From Bacillota bacterium (GTDB lineage: Bacteria; Bacillota; Bacilli; Paenibacillales; Paenibacillaceae), in NCBI GenBank assembly GCA_023460795.1, contig JAEWPC010000090.1:62001-126000 (forward strand): a DNA stretch of 64,000 bases. Direction: 5' to 3'. How positions within the stretch are numbered: the stretch's first letter is position 1; every line of letters starts with the position of its first letter. Below are positions 7,001 through 14,847 of this stretch, in pieces. Below the pieces are notes generated by a model. The model ran no database searches, was not told the origin of the DNA, and saw only the letters and a program-made list of their open reading frames with translations. The translations under genes and the position numbers were made by a program.

Positions 7001-8170
7001 TTAATAAGCCTCCAATTGGCTCAAGTAGTTGCGAACGTTCGCCTCGATCTCTTCCATCGAGTCTCCGCCGAATTTCTCGATGAACGCCTTCGCCACTTCC
7101 CATGTGACGACGTGTTCCAATACGACGCTCGCGGCCGGAACGGCGCAAGCATCGGAGCGCTCAACCTGCGCGGTGAACGGTTCTTTCGTATCGATATCGA
7201 CGCTGGCGAGCGGCTTATAAAGCGTCGGGATCGGCTTCATGACGCCGCGTACGACGATCGGTTCGCCCGTTGTCATGCCGCCCTCGAAGCCGCCTGCGTT
7301 ATTGGAAGCGCGATAGAAGCCTCTCTCCGCGCTATGCATGATCGGATCGTGAACTTGGGAGCCCGGATTGCGTCCGGCTTCGAAGCCCATGCCGATCTCC
7401 ACGCCCTTGAACGCGTTGATCGAGACGACCGCTTGCGCGATTCGCCCGTCCAGCTTGCGATCCCATTGCACGTGGCTGCCAAGACCGACCGGCAGACCTT
7501 CGATAATACACTCGACGATACCGCCGATCGAATCTCCGTCCGCTTTCGTCTTGTCGATCAAATCCATCATTCGCTGCTCGGCGTCTTTGTCTACGACGCG
7601 AACAGGCGACGCTTCCGTCTGCTCGATCAACTCGTCGATCGGCAGATCAGGCGCCTTCGCGACGACATCGCCGATCGAGACGACGTGTCCGGCGACCTTA
7701 ACGCCGAATTTCGCCAGGAATTGACGGGCGATCGCGCCGACCGCGACGCGTGCCGCCGTCTCGCGCGCGCTGGAGCGCTCGAGAACGTTGCGCAAGTCTT
7801 TCAAGTTATATTTCATGCCGCCGTTCAAATCCGCATGTCCCGGACGAGGGCGATGTACGCGGCGCTTCGCCTCGTCTCCGCCTTCGATCGGTTCTACGTT
7901 CATGACGGTCGTCCAATGTTTCCAGTCTTTATTCTCGACGACTAGCGCGACAGGCGCTCCAGTCGTCTTGCCGTGTCTTACTCCGCCGACGATTTGCGCC
8001 TCATCCGTCTCGATTTGCATGCGGCGGCCTCGGCCATGCCCCTTCTGGCGGCGTTGCAATTGAAAATTCAAAGCTTCGAAATCAAGCTCCAAATTGCTAG
8101 GCAATCCCTCGATAATTGCGGTAAGCTGCGGACCGTGCGTTTCCCCCGCGGTCAAATAACGTAAAGTCAA
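7001..8170 (-). CDS. aroC: Chorismate synthase
   Basis: A 389-residue FMN-dependent enzyme (named aroF in B. subtilis) that makes chorismate, the branch point for Trp, Phe/Tyr, folate and MqnA. Signatures: LTAGETHGPQLTAIIEG at the start, RRQKGHGRGRRMQIE, RPGHADLNGGMKY, RSSARETAARVAVGA and SQVHDPI. The start codon is TTG, with GGAGG 8 nt upstream; no ATG fits. It heads the aroC-aroB-aroH operon behind its own sigma-A promoter, directly after the terminator that ends the upstream cheR transcript. Confidence 0.97.
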   Translation of the reverse strand: MTLRYLTAGETHGPQLTAIIEGLPSNLELDFEALNFQLQRRQKGHGRGRRMQIETDEAQIVGGVRHGKTTGAPVALVVENKDWKHWTTVMNVEPIEGGDEAKRRVHRPRPGHADLNGGMKYNLKDLRNVLERSSARETAARVAVGAIARQFLAKFGVKVAGHVVSIGDVVAKAPDLPIDELIEQTEASPVRVVDKDAEQRMMDLIDKTKADGDSIGGIVECIIEGLPVGLGSHVQWDRKLDGRIAQAVVSINAFKGVEIGMGFEAGRNPGSQVHDPIMHSAERGFYRASNNAGGFEGGMTTGEPIVVRGVMKPIPTLYKPLASVDIDTKEPFTAQVERSDACAVPAASVVLEHVVTWEVAKAFIEKFGGDSMEEIEANVRNYLSQLEAY

Positions 8171-8217
8171 ACCCAGTTCCTCCCTTTAGCCACTAAACCC
8201 GTGAACGTCTTCTGCTC

Positions 8218-8247
8218 ATTATATTACAGCGTTAAAGCGTTTGACAA
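8218..8247 (-). promoter_or_regulatory. sigma-A promoter of aroC-aroB-aroH
   Basis: Minus-strand TTGTCA (plus 8242-8247), 18-nt spacer, perfect TATAAT (plus 8218-8223). It starts inside the U-run of the preceding terminator and drives a roughly 40-nt leader before the aroC TTG. Confidence 0.82.
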
Positions 8248-8278
8248 GAAAACAGCCCGTCAAGTTCGGACGGACTGT
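8243..8278 (-). terminator. Intrinsic terminator ending the ndk/cheR-side transcript
   Basis: Perfect 10-bp stem (ACAGTCCGTC / GACGGGCTGT, one G-U) with a 7-nt loop followed by TTTCTTGTC. The stop codon of the 53-codon small gene lies inside the hairpin loop. The downstream aroC -35 element overlaps the tail, so ndk-cheR and aroCBH are separate transcripts here. Confidence 0.85.
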
Positions 8279-8421
8279 TGCGCGAGTCCCGCAGGCGAAG
8301 CCGTACGGGTTTCTCTCATATAAGTTAAAAGCTGCGTATTGTCCAAGCCAAGAATTTGCGCGCATTCCTGTACCGAGATTAAACCTCGCCGGTAAGCGGC
8401 AATGACTTTTCGTTTGTCCAT
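8260..8421 (-). CDS. Small helix-turn-helix-like protein (53 aa), unknown
   Basis: A short ORF reading MDKRKVIAAYRRGLISVQEC at its start, then AQILGLDNTQLLTYMRE and a polar tail. GGAGG lies 6 nt before the ATG. The pattern G-[LI]-x3-[EQ]-x-A-x-[IL]-L-G-[LI] looks like a DNA-binding helix-turn-helix of the kind in small Spo0J/Xre-like regulators; this is an inference from pattern only. It lies between cheR and aroC, where B. subtilis has no gene, and its end is embedded in the terminator. I do not recognise it as a named family. Confidence 0.6.
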   Translation of the reverse strand: MDKRKVIAAYRRGLISVQECAQILGLDNTQLLTYMRETRTASPAGLAQQSVRT

Positions 8422-8484
8422 TCGTTCCCTCCGTCAATCTCGATAGCCGTAGTATCGGTTGGAAGAGTAACGAACATACGCCAA

Positions 8485-9303
8485 TCACGTCTTTCTGTAA
8501 AAAAAAGTATCGGCGGTTTCGAGTCCGTACTGTCCGGGAGAGAAAATCTGCTCGGTGCTGCCGACGAACAGCAATCCGCCCGGCCTAAGCGCTTGCGCGA
8601 ATTTGCCGTACAGCATATGCTTCGCGTCTTCGGTGAAGTAAATCATGACGTTGCGGCACACGATCAAATCGTACTTATCTCCGAAACGGTCGAGAAGAAG
8701 GTTCTGCTTCTGGAATTTGATCTTGCGCTTTAATTGATCCGCGACGCCCCAGGCGCCTTCGGACTCCTTGAAGTACTTGGCCTTGTAATCGTTCGGCACG
8801 TCACGCAACGAACGTTCCAGATAGCTGCCTTCCTTCGCTTTGGCAAGCACCCCGTCATCGATGTCGGTCGCCAGCAGCGAAGCGCGCTCCAGCGCTCCGA
8901 GCGAATCGAGGATCATCGCGATCGTGTAAGGCTCCTCGCCCGTCGAGCAAGCGGCGCTCCAGATGTTCAGGCGCGCATTCTCCTCGATCATGCGCTGCAG
9001 GAAGCGATCTCTGAGCACTTGCCAACGATTCGGGTTGCGCCAGAATTCGGATACGTTGATCGTCATCCTGTCCAGAAATTCGTTGCGCAGACGCGGCTCC
9101 TTCGTAATCGCGGCGAAGTAGGCATCGAAATTCGCGAAGCCGTTCTTCATGCGCAGCGTCGTCAATCGGCGGCGCATTTGATTCTCCTTGTATTGCGACA
9201 AGTCGATCGACGTGAACTTCTTAATGTTCGCGACGAATCTGGCGAAGTCTTCGTCCTCGGGCAAGCCGTTGATCGCTATCGGATTCGTTCCTCTGTCTCC
9301 CAT
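8485..9303 (-). CDS. cheR: Chemotaxis protein methyltransferase CheR
   Basis: A 272-residue SAM-dependent glutamate methyltransferase of chemoreceptors. The N-terminal helical domain (about 13-85, with QYKENQMRRRLTTLR) is followed by the SAM fold. INVSEFWRNP near residue 86, IWSAACSTGEEPYTIAM near 117 (SAM site) and IVCRNVMIYF near 210 are all standard. GGAGAGAG precedes the ATG. cheR next to ndk and before aroC repeats the B. subtilis supraoperon order. It implies motility and chemotaxis, in line with the PilZ flagellar brake further along. Confidence 0.96.
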   Translation of the reverse strand: MGDRGTNPIAINGLPEDEDFARFVANIKKFTSIDLSQYKENQMRRRLTTLRMKNGFANFDAYFAAITKEPRLRNEFLDRMTINVSEFWRNPNRWQVLRDRFLQRMIEENARLNIWSAACSTGEEPYTIAMILDSLGALERASLLATDIDDGVLAKAKEGSYLERSLRDVPNDYKAKYFKESEGAWGVADQLKRKIKFQKQNLLLDRFGDKYDLIVCRNVMIYFTEDAKHMLYGKFAQALRPGGLLFVGSTEQIFSPGQYGLETADTFFYRKT

Positions 9304-9326
9304 GACGCGGACTCTCTCCTATTCGT

Positions 9327-9773
9327 TTATATCCATGCTTGTATCGCTTTGTCGTAGGAAACCAATTCATCTTCGGAGAAAAAGATTCCGATCTCCCGCT
9401 CCGCATTGTCGTGCGAATCCGATCCGTGGATCAAATTAAAGTTCGTATGTATCGCGAAATCGCTGCGAATCGTCCCCGGAGCGGCTTCCAGCGCGTTCGT
9501 CTTGCCGATGAGCGCGCGGCATAGCGCGACGGCTTGATCGCCTTCCCATACCATGGCGAATACCGGTCCCGAGGTAATGAACGTCAGCAGGCGCTCGTAG
9601 AAGTCTTTGCCTTCATGTTCGGCGTAATGCTGCTTCGCGCGTTCGGGCGACACGTTCATCAGCTTAGCCGCGACGAGCTTCAGTCCTTTGCGTTCGAACC
9701 GGGTTACGATTTCGCCGATTAACCCGCGCTGCACGCCGTCGGGTTTTATCATCAAATAGGTTCTCTCCATCAT
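9327..9773 (-). CDS. ndk: Nucleoside diphosphate kinase
   Basis: A 148-residue enzyme that equilibrates nucleoside di- and triphosphates through a phosphohistidine. MIKPDGVQRGLIGEI at the start, MVWEGDQAV, and the active-site NLIHGSDSHDNAEREI segment with its histidine near residue 117 are complete. The length is typical. GGAG precedes the ATG. It lies between hepT and cheR as in Bacillus, with an extended -10 promoter just upstream. Confidence 0.98.
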   Translation of the reverse strand: MMERTYLMIKPDGVQRGLIGEIVTRFERKGLKLVAAKLMNVSPERAKQHYAEHEGKDFYERLLTFITSGPVFAMVWEGDQAVALCRALIGKTNALEAAPGTIRSDFAIHTNFNLIHGSDSHDNAEREIGIFFSEDELVSYDKAIQAWI

Positions 9774-9814
9774 TTCGCTCCTCTCTACCCTTACCCAATC
9801 GTCTCTAGACCTTC

Positions 9815-9823
9815 ATTTTATCA
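9815..9823 (-). promoter_or_regulatory. Possible extended -10 promoter of ndk
   Basis: Minus-strand TGATAAAAT (TG, one base, TAAAAT) lies in the 62-bp hepT-ndk gap. No good -35 is visible at 17-18 nt, so the call rests on the extended -10 alone. Confidence 0.4.
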
Positions 9824-9835
9824 CAAATTAGCGCT

Positions 9836-10810
9836 CTAATAACTTCTTTTGGCAACAAAACGGGCGATCTCGGTCAGATTGCGCTTGGCCGGAATATCCG
9901 GCAAATCCTTCAACGCATGAAGCGCTTTGGCAATATATCGGTCGGCCAGTTTCTCAGCCATCTCCACCCCGCGGCTGGAACGGACGAGCTTGACCGCGTT
10001 CGCCGAACCGCCTTGCCCATCGCTCTCCCGAATGAGGCCGATCTCGTGAAGCAACCGTTCTTTGACCGATTCGTCGGCAAGCGCGTATAGCACCGGCAAC
10101 GTGATGTTGCCTTGCCGCAGGTCGCTGCCCGGCGGTTTGCCGATCGCCTTCTCCGTGCCGCAAATATCGAGCAAATCGTCGGTAATCTGGAACGACATGC
10201 CGACGTTGTAGCCGAATCGGTACAAGGCATGGCACACTTTGTCCGGCGCGCCCGTCGCCATCGCCCCGAGCTGGCAGCTAATGGCGATCAAGAGCGCCGT
10301 CTTGCGGCGTATGCGCAGCAAGTAGTTGCGCACGCTTTGCTCCACGTTGAAGAAATCGCGGATTTGCTCCATCTCGCCGATGCACATCTGCACGATTGCG
10401 CCGGATAGGATCTGATGAATTCTAACGTTCTCCAGCTCCGTAACGACGGTAAGCGCCTTGGCATAGATGTAATCCCCGGTATACATGGCGATTCGATTAT
10501 CCCACTTGGACTTCACGGTAAGCTGACCGCGACGGGTTTCGGCGTCGTCGATCACGTCGTCGTGCACTAGCGTTGCCATATGGATCAATTCCAGCGGTAC
10601 CGCGACCCGCTTCAGCGTCTCGAGCGAGTAATTGCCGAATTTGCCGCTTAATAAGACGATAATAGGCCGCAGCCGTTTGCCCCCGGCCTTCAGCAGATGC
10701 AGCGAAGTTTCGCTGAGCATCGGAAGATCGGAAGTGACGACCGCCGCCATTCGTTCCTCTATCGCTTGCAAATCCGGTTTAAGAGCGGCATAGAGTTGCA
10801 TCATTTTCAT
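9836..10810 (-). CDS. hepT: Heptaprenyl diphosphate synthase component II
   Basis: A 324-residue trans-polyprenyl synthase that, with the small subunit HepS, makes the heptaprenyl side chain of menaquinone. The two aspartate-rich motifs are present: HDDVIDDAETRRG near residue 83 and FQITDDLLDI near 206, plus the GGKRLRPIIVLL block. AGGTGA precedes the start; a second in-frame ATG lies two codons in. In Bacillus it follows menG directly. Here ubiA, ubiX and mqnA lie between, yet hepS, menG and hepT keep their relative order. Confidence 0.95.
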   Translation of the reverse strand: MKMMQLYAALKPDLQAIEERMAAVVTSDLPMLSETSLHLLKAGGKRLRPIIVLLSGKFGNYSLETLKRVAVPLELIHMATLVHDDVIDDAETRRGQLTVKSKWDNRIAMYTGDYIYAKALTVVTELENVRIHQILSGAIVQMCIGEMEQIRDFFNVEQSVRNYLLRIRRKTALLIAISCQLGAMATGAPDKVCHALYRFGYNVGMSFQITDDLLDICGTEKAIGKPPGSDLRQGNITLPVLYALADESVKERLLHEIGLIRESDGQGGSANAVKLVRSSRGVEMAEKLADRYIAKALHALKDLPDIPAKRNLTEIARFVAKRSY

Positions 10811-10825
10811 AGGTTCACCTGCGGA

Positions 10826-11695
10826 CTATAGTAAGTTTCCCGCGACTCTCGGCAGCGGCAGCTCCAGCAGCTCGACTGGTCTGTCCATTAAACCAAGCTC
10901 CTGCGCATAGCGAAAATAAAGTTCGAGACCCGCCTTCTGCTCAGGACCGAAATCGTGGTTCAAGGTCTCGAAGAAATAACGATGCCAGTATTCGGCCGTT
11001 CCGCCGATTTGCTGCATCGCCTTGGCTACGATCGGTTCGCGGTTCTCGTAAGAACGCCGTTTGCTATCGGCTAATCCTTCGTAAATCGCGCGAACCGCGT
11101 CCGGATGCGCATGCGCGGTTTCCCGCCGCACCGCCCACAAGGCGAACGTCATCCAATGCCCGGTCCATGTGTTCCACACTTCGCCCAGATCGAGCATGCG
11201 GTAGCCTTGATTCTCCCATGAGGCGCGAATCGCGTGATCGCCGATGAGAAGCGCCGCGTCCGCGTTCTCGAGCATGTGCTCGAGCGCCGGCTCGGCGTCC
11301 TCGTAGGTCGGCTTGCCGCCGTAGAACTTCTCCATGATGATCTTCAGCAGGTTGACGGAGGTGGCGGATGCCGTCGTCAGCGCGATCTTGCCGTTAATGA
11401 CTTTCTCGAGCGGCGACTTCAGGAACAGCAGGATCGACTGCACGCGGCCGCGCGCGCTCACCGATAAATTCGGCAGCAAATAATAAGCTTCGGAGGACAA
11501 GCCGTAAGCGTACGAAGAGATCGCGGCCATGTCGATCTCGCCTTCGCGAAGCTTGCGATTAAGCGCGGCCGGCAGCTCGGATACGATTGCCGCCGGTTCG
11601 CTTAAAGCGGACGCATCGAAATGATGGAACACGGGCCAAGAGTTCGTGTATGATATGCGCCCGATCGTAATCGGGCGCGAAAGGCCGTTACTCAT
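10826..11695 (-). CDS. mqnA: Chorismate dehydratase, futalosine pathway
   Basis: A 289-residue member of the MqnA/MqnD periplasmic-binding-like fold. It begins ITIGRISYTNSWPVFHHF, followed by ELPAALNRKLREGEIDMAAISS and the ALTTASATSVNLL block. MqnA removes water from chorismate to give 3-[(1-carboxyvinyl)oxy]benzoate, the entry step to futalosine-type menaquinone synthesis. That contrasts with the MenF/MenD route of B. subtilis. Its start overlaps the end of ubiX by 8 bp, and hepT follows after 15 bp, so it is cotranscribed with menaquinone genes. mqnB/C/D/E are not in the window. Confidence 0.9.
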   Translation of the reverse strand: MSNGLSRPITIGRISYTNSWPVFHHFDASALSEPAAIVSELPAALNRKLREGEIDMAAISSYAYGLSSEAYYLLPNLSVSARGRVQSILLFLKSPLEKVINGKIALTTASATSVNLLKIIMEKFYGGKPTYEDAEPALEHMLENADAALLIGDHAIRASWENQGYRMLDLGEVWNTWTGHWMTFALWAVRRETAHAHPDAVRAIYEGLADSKRRSYENREPIVAKAMQQIGGTAEYWHRYFFETLNHDFGPEQKAGLELYFRYAQELGLMDRPVELLELPLPRVAGNLL

Positions 11696-12293
11696 CGGAT
11701 TCTCCCCATCTTCTAAACAAGTTGTGTGCGATGCCCATGCTGTCCATCACTTTGCCGACGAGGAAGCCGACGATGTCTTCGACCGTCTGCGGCCCGTTGT
11801 AGAACGCCGGCATTGCGGGGATGATACGCACGCCTAGACGCGCGAGCTTCAGCATGTTCTCTAGATGTATGGCGGAAAGCGGGGTTTCGCGCGGCACGAG
11901 CAGAAGCGGCCTGCCTTCCTTCAGCATGACGTCCGCGGCGCGGGTCAGCAAATTCGTGGAGGCGCCGCTGGCGATCGCGGACAGCGACCCCATCGAGCAA
12001 GGGATAATGACCATGCCTTCGGCGCGAAACGATCCGCTGGCGATGCTGGCGCCGATGTCGTTAAGCGGATGATACGTCAGCTTGCCAGCCAGCACAGCAC
12101 CCTCGAAAGCCGCGGCGAGCGCGTCCTGTCGGCGAGAGGCGTCCCAGCCTAGCTCTTCCTTCAATACGCGCCAGCCCGCATCCGAAATCACGAGATGAAC
12201 GTGGATTCCGGCGGCGAGCAGTTCGCGGCATAGCTTCACCCCATAAGGTGCGCCGCTGGCCCCTGTAATGCCGACAACCCATCTTCTTACCAC
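11688..12293 (-). CDS. ubiX: Flavin prenyltransferase, UbiX family
   Basis: A 201-residue flavoprotein of the UbiX/Pad1 type, which prenylates FMN to the cofactor of UbiD-type decarboxylases. VVGITGASGAPYGVKLC at the start is the phosphate-binding loop. IIPCSMGSLSAIASGASTNLLTRAADVMLKE near residue 95 and PLLLVPRETPLS are family hallmarks (given here as segments). The start codon is GTG. It overlaps ubiA upstream and mqnA downstream. The context suggests a role with a UbiD-like decarboxylase that completes the futalosine menaquinone route. Confidence 0.92.
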   Translation of the reverse strand: MVRRWVVGITGASGAPYGVKLCRELLAAGIHVHLVISDAGWRVLKEELGWDASRRQDALAAAFEGAVLAGKLTYHPLNDIGASIASGSFRAEGMVIIPCSMGSLSAIASGASTNLLTRAADVMLKEGRPLLLVPRETPLSAIHLENMLKLARLGVRIIPAMPAFYNGPQTVEDIVGFLVGKVMDSMGIAHNLFRRWGESDE

Positions 12294-13162
12294 GTTCTCA
12301 CCACCACGAGATCGATGAACGTGAACGCGAACACGACCGTGCTGAGCACTCCGTTCATCGTGAAGAACGCCGCGTTCAGCTTGCTGAGATCGTTCGGTTT
12401 CACCATGCGGTGTTCGTAGAGCAGCAATAAGTACGCAATAAACATGCCAATTAAATACGGCCAGCCTAGGTCGGTTACGACGAAGAGAAGCGCGAAGCCG
12501 ACGGCAGTCAGCGCATGGAAGACGCGCGCGATGCCTAGCGCTCCCGCGATGCCGAACCGCGCCGGAATCGAATAAAGCCCTTCTTTACGGTCGAACTCGA
12601 TGTCTTGGCAAGCGTAGATGATATCGAAGCCCGCTGACCATAACGCCACGGTCACGTACAACAGCACTGCCGGCCAGGTGACTTCGCCCGTGACCGCGAC
12701 CCAGCCGCCGAGCGGGGCAAGGCCGAGCGTCAATCCGAGCACAACATGACACAGCCAAGTAAAACGCTTCGTATAAGAATAAATAACGGTCATGAAGACT
12801 GCAATCGGAAGCAATTTTACGGACAGGCTATTGAGCTGAGAAGCGGCCCAGAACAACAGGACGAACGAGACGGCGATGAACAGGATCGCTTCCGCGCTCT
12901 TGATCAACCCGGCGGGAATCGCCCGGCCGGCCGTGCGCGGATTACGAGCATCGATTGCCTTGTCGATGACCCTGTTGAGTCCCATCGCCGCGGTGCGCGC
13001 GCCGACCATCGCCATCAGGATCCATCCGCATTCGCTCCACTCCGGAAGCCTCTTGTCTACGACGACCGCTCCGAGAATAGCGCCCATATAAGCGAAAGGA
13101 AGCGCGAAAATCGTATGTTCGAATTTAATCATTTCAAGAAAAGTGCGAATTTTGGATATCAT
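12287..13162 (-). CDS. mqnP: UbiA-family prenyltransferase, probably MqnP type
   Basis: A 291-residue integral membrane prenyltransferase. The two metal-binding motifs are present: NRVIDKAIDARNPRT (about residue 63) and DIIYACQDIEFDRKEG (about 180). Seven to nine hydrophobic segments span the rest. It attaches the polyprenyl chain to the aromatic ring. Next to mqnA and ubiX, the futalosine-pathway enzyme MqnP is the likely role; a generic 4-hydroxybenzoate-type UbiA annotation is the alternative. The frame is open 80 codons further upstream, but the ATG at 13162 overlaps the menG stop (ATGA) and starts at the conserved MISKIRTFLEMIKFEHT segment. Confidence 0.88.
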   Translation of the reverse strand: MISKIRTFLEMIKFEHTIFALPFAYMGAILGAVVVDKRLPEWSECGWILMAMVGARTAAMGLNRVIDKAIDARNPRTAGRAIPAGLIKSAEAILFIAVSFVLLFWAASQLNSLSVKLLPIAVFMTVIYSYTKRFTWLCHVVLGLTLGLAPLGGWVAVTGEVTWPAVLLYVTVALWSAGFDIIYACQDIEFDRKEGLYSIPARFGIAGALGIARVFHALTAVGFALLFVVTDLGWPYLIGMFIAYLLLLYEHRMVKPNDLSKLNAAFFTMNGVLSTVVFAFTFIDLVVVRTW

Positions 13163-13881
13163 GCCTTGACCGTTCCCTTCGTGCCGATATGCAAAGCCGC
13201 TACGCCGCCGAAGAAAGCATAAGCTTTGACGTCGCGCATGCCTACGCCGCGGAACATATCCGCGAGCGCCTTCATGTCGGGGAACGATAGGAGCGACTCC
13301 GGCAGCCAGCTGTATTGCTCGTACTTCCTGACTAATATTTTGCTGATCCATGGCATCAGCTTCTCGAAATAAAAATAATAAATGCTCTTGAAAGGCTGCC
13401 ACGTCGGCTTGGACATCTCGAGACAGACAATCTTGCCGCCAGGCTTGGCTACGCGAAGCATCTCCCGCAGCACCTGTTCGTAATCGGGCACGTTGCGCAG
13501 GCCGAAGCCGATCGTTACGTAGTCGAAGCTGTTATCATCGAACGGAAGCTCCATCGCGTTGCCCTGCACCAGCTTGATCTGGTCGGACAATCCGGCTTTA
13601 TCGACTTTGGTTTGTCCGACGTCGAGCATGTTCCGGCTGAAGTCGAGCCCGATCGTCTTGCCCGTGCCGCTCGCCTTGGCGAGGGCGATCGTCCAATCGC
13701 ATGTCCCGCAGCATAGATCGAGCGAGGTCTGCCCTCGCTGCACGTTCATCTTGCGCATCGTGAACTTGCGCCATGCCTTATGCCTTCTGAAACTGATCAC
13801 GCTGTTCATGAAATCGTATTTCGGCGCGATGTCCTCGAAGACGGCATGCACTTTGCGCTGTTTGGATTCCGCATCCATCAT
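13159..13881 (-). CDS. menG: Demethylmenaquinone methyltransferase
   Basis: A 240-residue SAM methyltransferase of the UbiE/MenG family, the last step of menaquinone synthesis. VFEDIAPKYDFMNSVISF near the start and LDLCCGTCDWTIALAK (SAM motif I, about 55) are characteristic. GFGLRNVPDYEQVLREMLRV (about 128) and PGGKIVCLEMSKP complete the family pattern. An in-frame second ATG at 13878 could equally be the start. It sits between hepS and the mqnP-ubiX-mqnA insert, equivalent to gerCB of the B. subtilis gerC operon. Confidence 0.97.
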   Translation of the reverse strand: MMDAESKQRKVHAVFEDIAPKYDFMNSVISFRRHKAWRKFTMRKMNVQRGQTSLDLCCGTCDWTIALAKASGTGKTIGLDFSRNMLDVGQTKVDKAGLSDQIKLVQGNAMELPFDDNSFDYVTIGFGLRNVPDYEQVLREMLRVAKPGGKIVCLEMSKPTWQPFKSIYYFYFEKLMPWISKILVRKYEQYSWLPESLLSFPDMKALADMFRGVGMRDVKAYAFFGGVAALHIGTKGTVKA

Positions 13882-13885
13882 GTTG

Positions 13886-14764
13886 TTATCCCAGCTCCTT
13901 CAATGCCGCCTGCGGCTGCGGTCCCGCTGCCTGAACAAACGGCTCGATCAGCGGCTGCAGCTCCCGCATCAGCTTGTCCGACTGCAGTCTCTGCACTATC
14001 GATTGCAGTTGCGACGTCGATTGCCGAAGCAGTTGCGACAGTTTGTCCGCGACCGCGTATTTATTCCATAACCCTTTGATGAATCCATAATCTTCCTTCC
14101 GATCCCGCAGCGCTCGGCGGTCCTCCTCCGAGCCATCCTGCAGGATGTGCCACATGCCCCAGCTGCCTTCGAGCTTCGCCGGTATATCGACGCGGGCAAG
14201 CTCCTGCAGCAACACCTCGCAGCGGCTGAACCGTTCGACCAGCTCGGGCCATACGCGTTCGTACATGCCGCCCATGGCGCCCGTGAACGCAAGGAAAAGC
14301 CCCGACTTGATCTCGGCAGCGTGCAGCAAGTATTGCTCCGCGTCCAGCTTCATCTGGGTCATGCGGACGTATAGGTTCATTTTCGCCCGGTTGATCTCGC
14401 ACACCGCTTCGCTGAGCCGGCGTACCATATCGAGTTGCCCCGCCTGAGACAGCAAATGGTAGAATCTGCTGCTGAAATAATCCCCCGCGAGCACCTTCAG
14501 CTGCTGCGCCCGCATCGCCATGATGCCGGATGTCGCCGGAGATGAGCTATTATCGACCATGTCGTGCGTATCCAGTCCCATCTGCACGAGCGAGGTTACG
14601 ACCGACAGCAATTCCTTCTGGTGTCCCGTCGCAGGCTGATGGCTTAATACCGCGTATAACAAAGAAATCCTGCCTTCCGGAAAATCCGGCAATTCCGTAT
14701 GCAGGGTAATCATATCGTGGCTCATATATTTGTTAGCCAATTGGGCTATCCGAGCTCTTGTCAT
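13886..14764 (-). CDS. hepS: Heptaprenyl diphosphate synthase component I
   Basis: A 292-residue protein of the HepS family, the non-catalytic subunit that partners HepT. It has helices typical of the family and the SLVQMGLDTHDMVDN and QLKVLAGDYFSSRFYHLLSQ segments, but no DDxxD. The frame is open to a TTG at 14791, which would lie at the transcription start. The ATG at 14764 has GGAGG upstream and fits the promoter. It is the first gene of the hepS-menG-mqnP-ubiX-mqnA-hepT run. Confidence 0.9.
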   Translation of the reverse strand: MTRARIAQLANKYMSHDMITLHTELPDFPEGRISLLYAVLSHQPATGHQKELLSVVTSLVQMGLDTHDMVDNSSSPATSGIMAMRAQQLKVLAGDYFSSRFYHLLSQAGQLDMVRRLSEAVCEINRAKMNLYVRMTQMKLDAEQYLLHAAEIKSGLFLAFTGAMGGMYERVWPELVERFSRCEVLLQELARVDIPAKLEGSWGMWHILQDGSEEDRRALRDRKEDYGFIKGLWNKYAVADKLSQLLRQSTSQLQSIVQRLQSDKLMRELQPLIEPFVQAAGPQPQAALKELG

Positions 14765-14799
14765 CGTTCCGCCTCCGAACCTTTGCCCCAAGTCGATCT

Positions 14800-14808
14800 A
14801 TTATAACA
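14800..14808 (-). promoter_or_regulatory. Extended -10 promoter of the hepS menaquinone operon
   Basis: Minus-strand TGTTATAAT: a perfect TATAAT preceded by TG one base away. The -35 region is weak, which is common with an extended -10. It lies about 35 nt upstream of the hepS ATG and fixes that start. Confidence 0.65.
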
Positions 14809-14847
14809 TATCCGAGTTAGGACCGCATAAGCCCGAACCGTTGTTCA

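Noticed and set aside
6999..7148. 50-codon N-terminal extension of AroB
   Set aside because: The stretch is the out-of-frame shadow of the aroC 3-prime end; a GGAGG-ATG start at 6998 gives the family length.
8422..8484. 89-codon frame covering the cheR-aroC gap
   Set aside because: It has poor composition and no ribosome site; the 53-codon frame in a different register has GGAGG and a coherent helix-turn-helix pattern.
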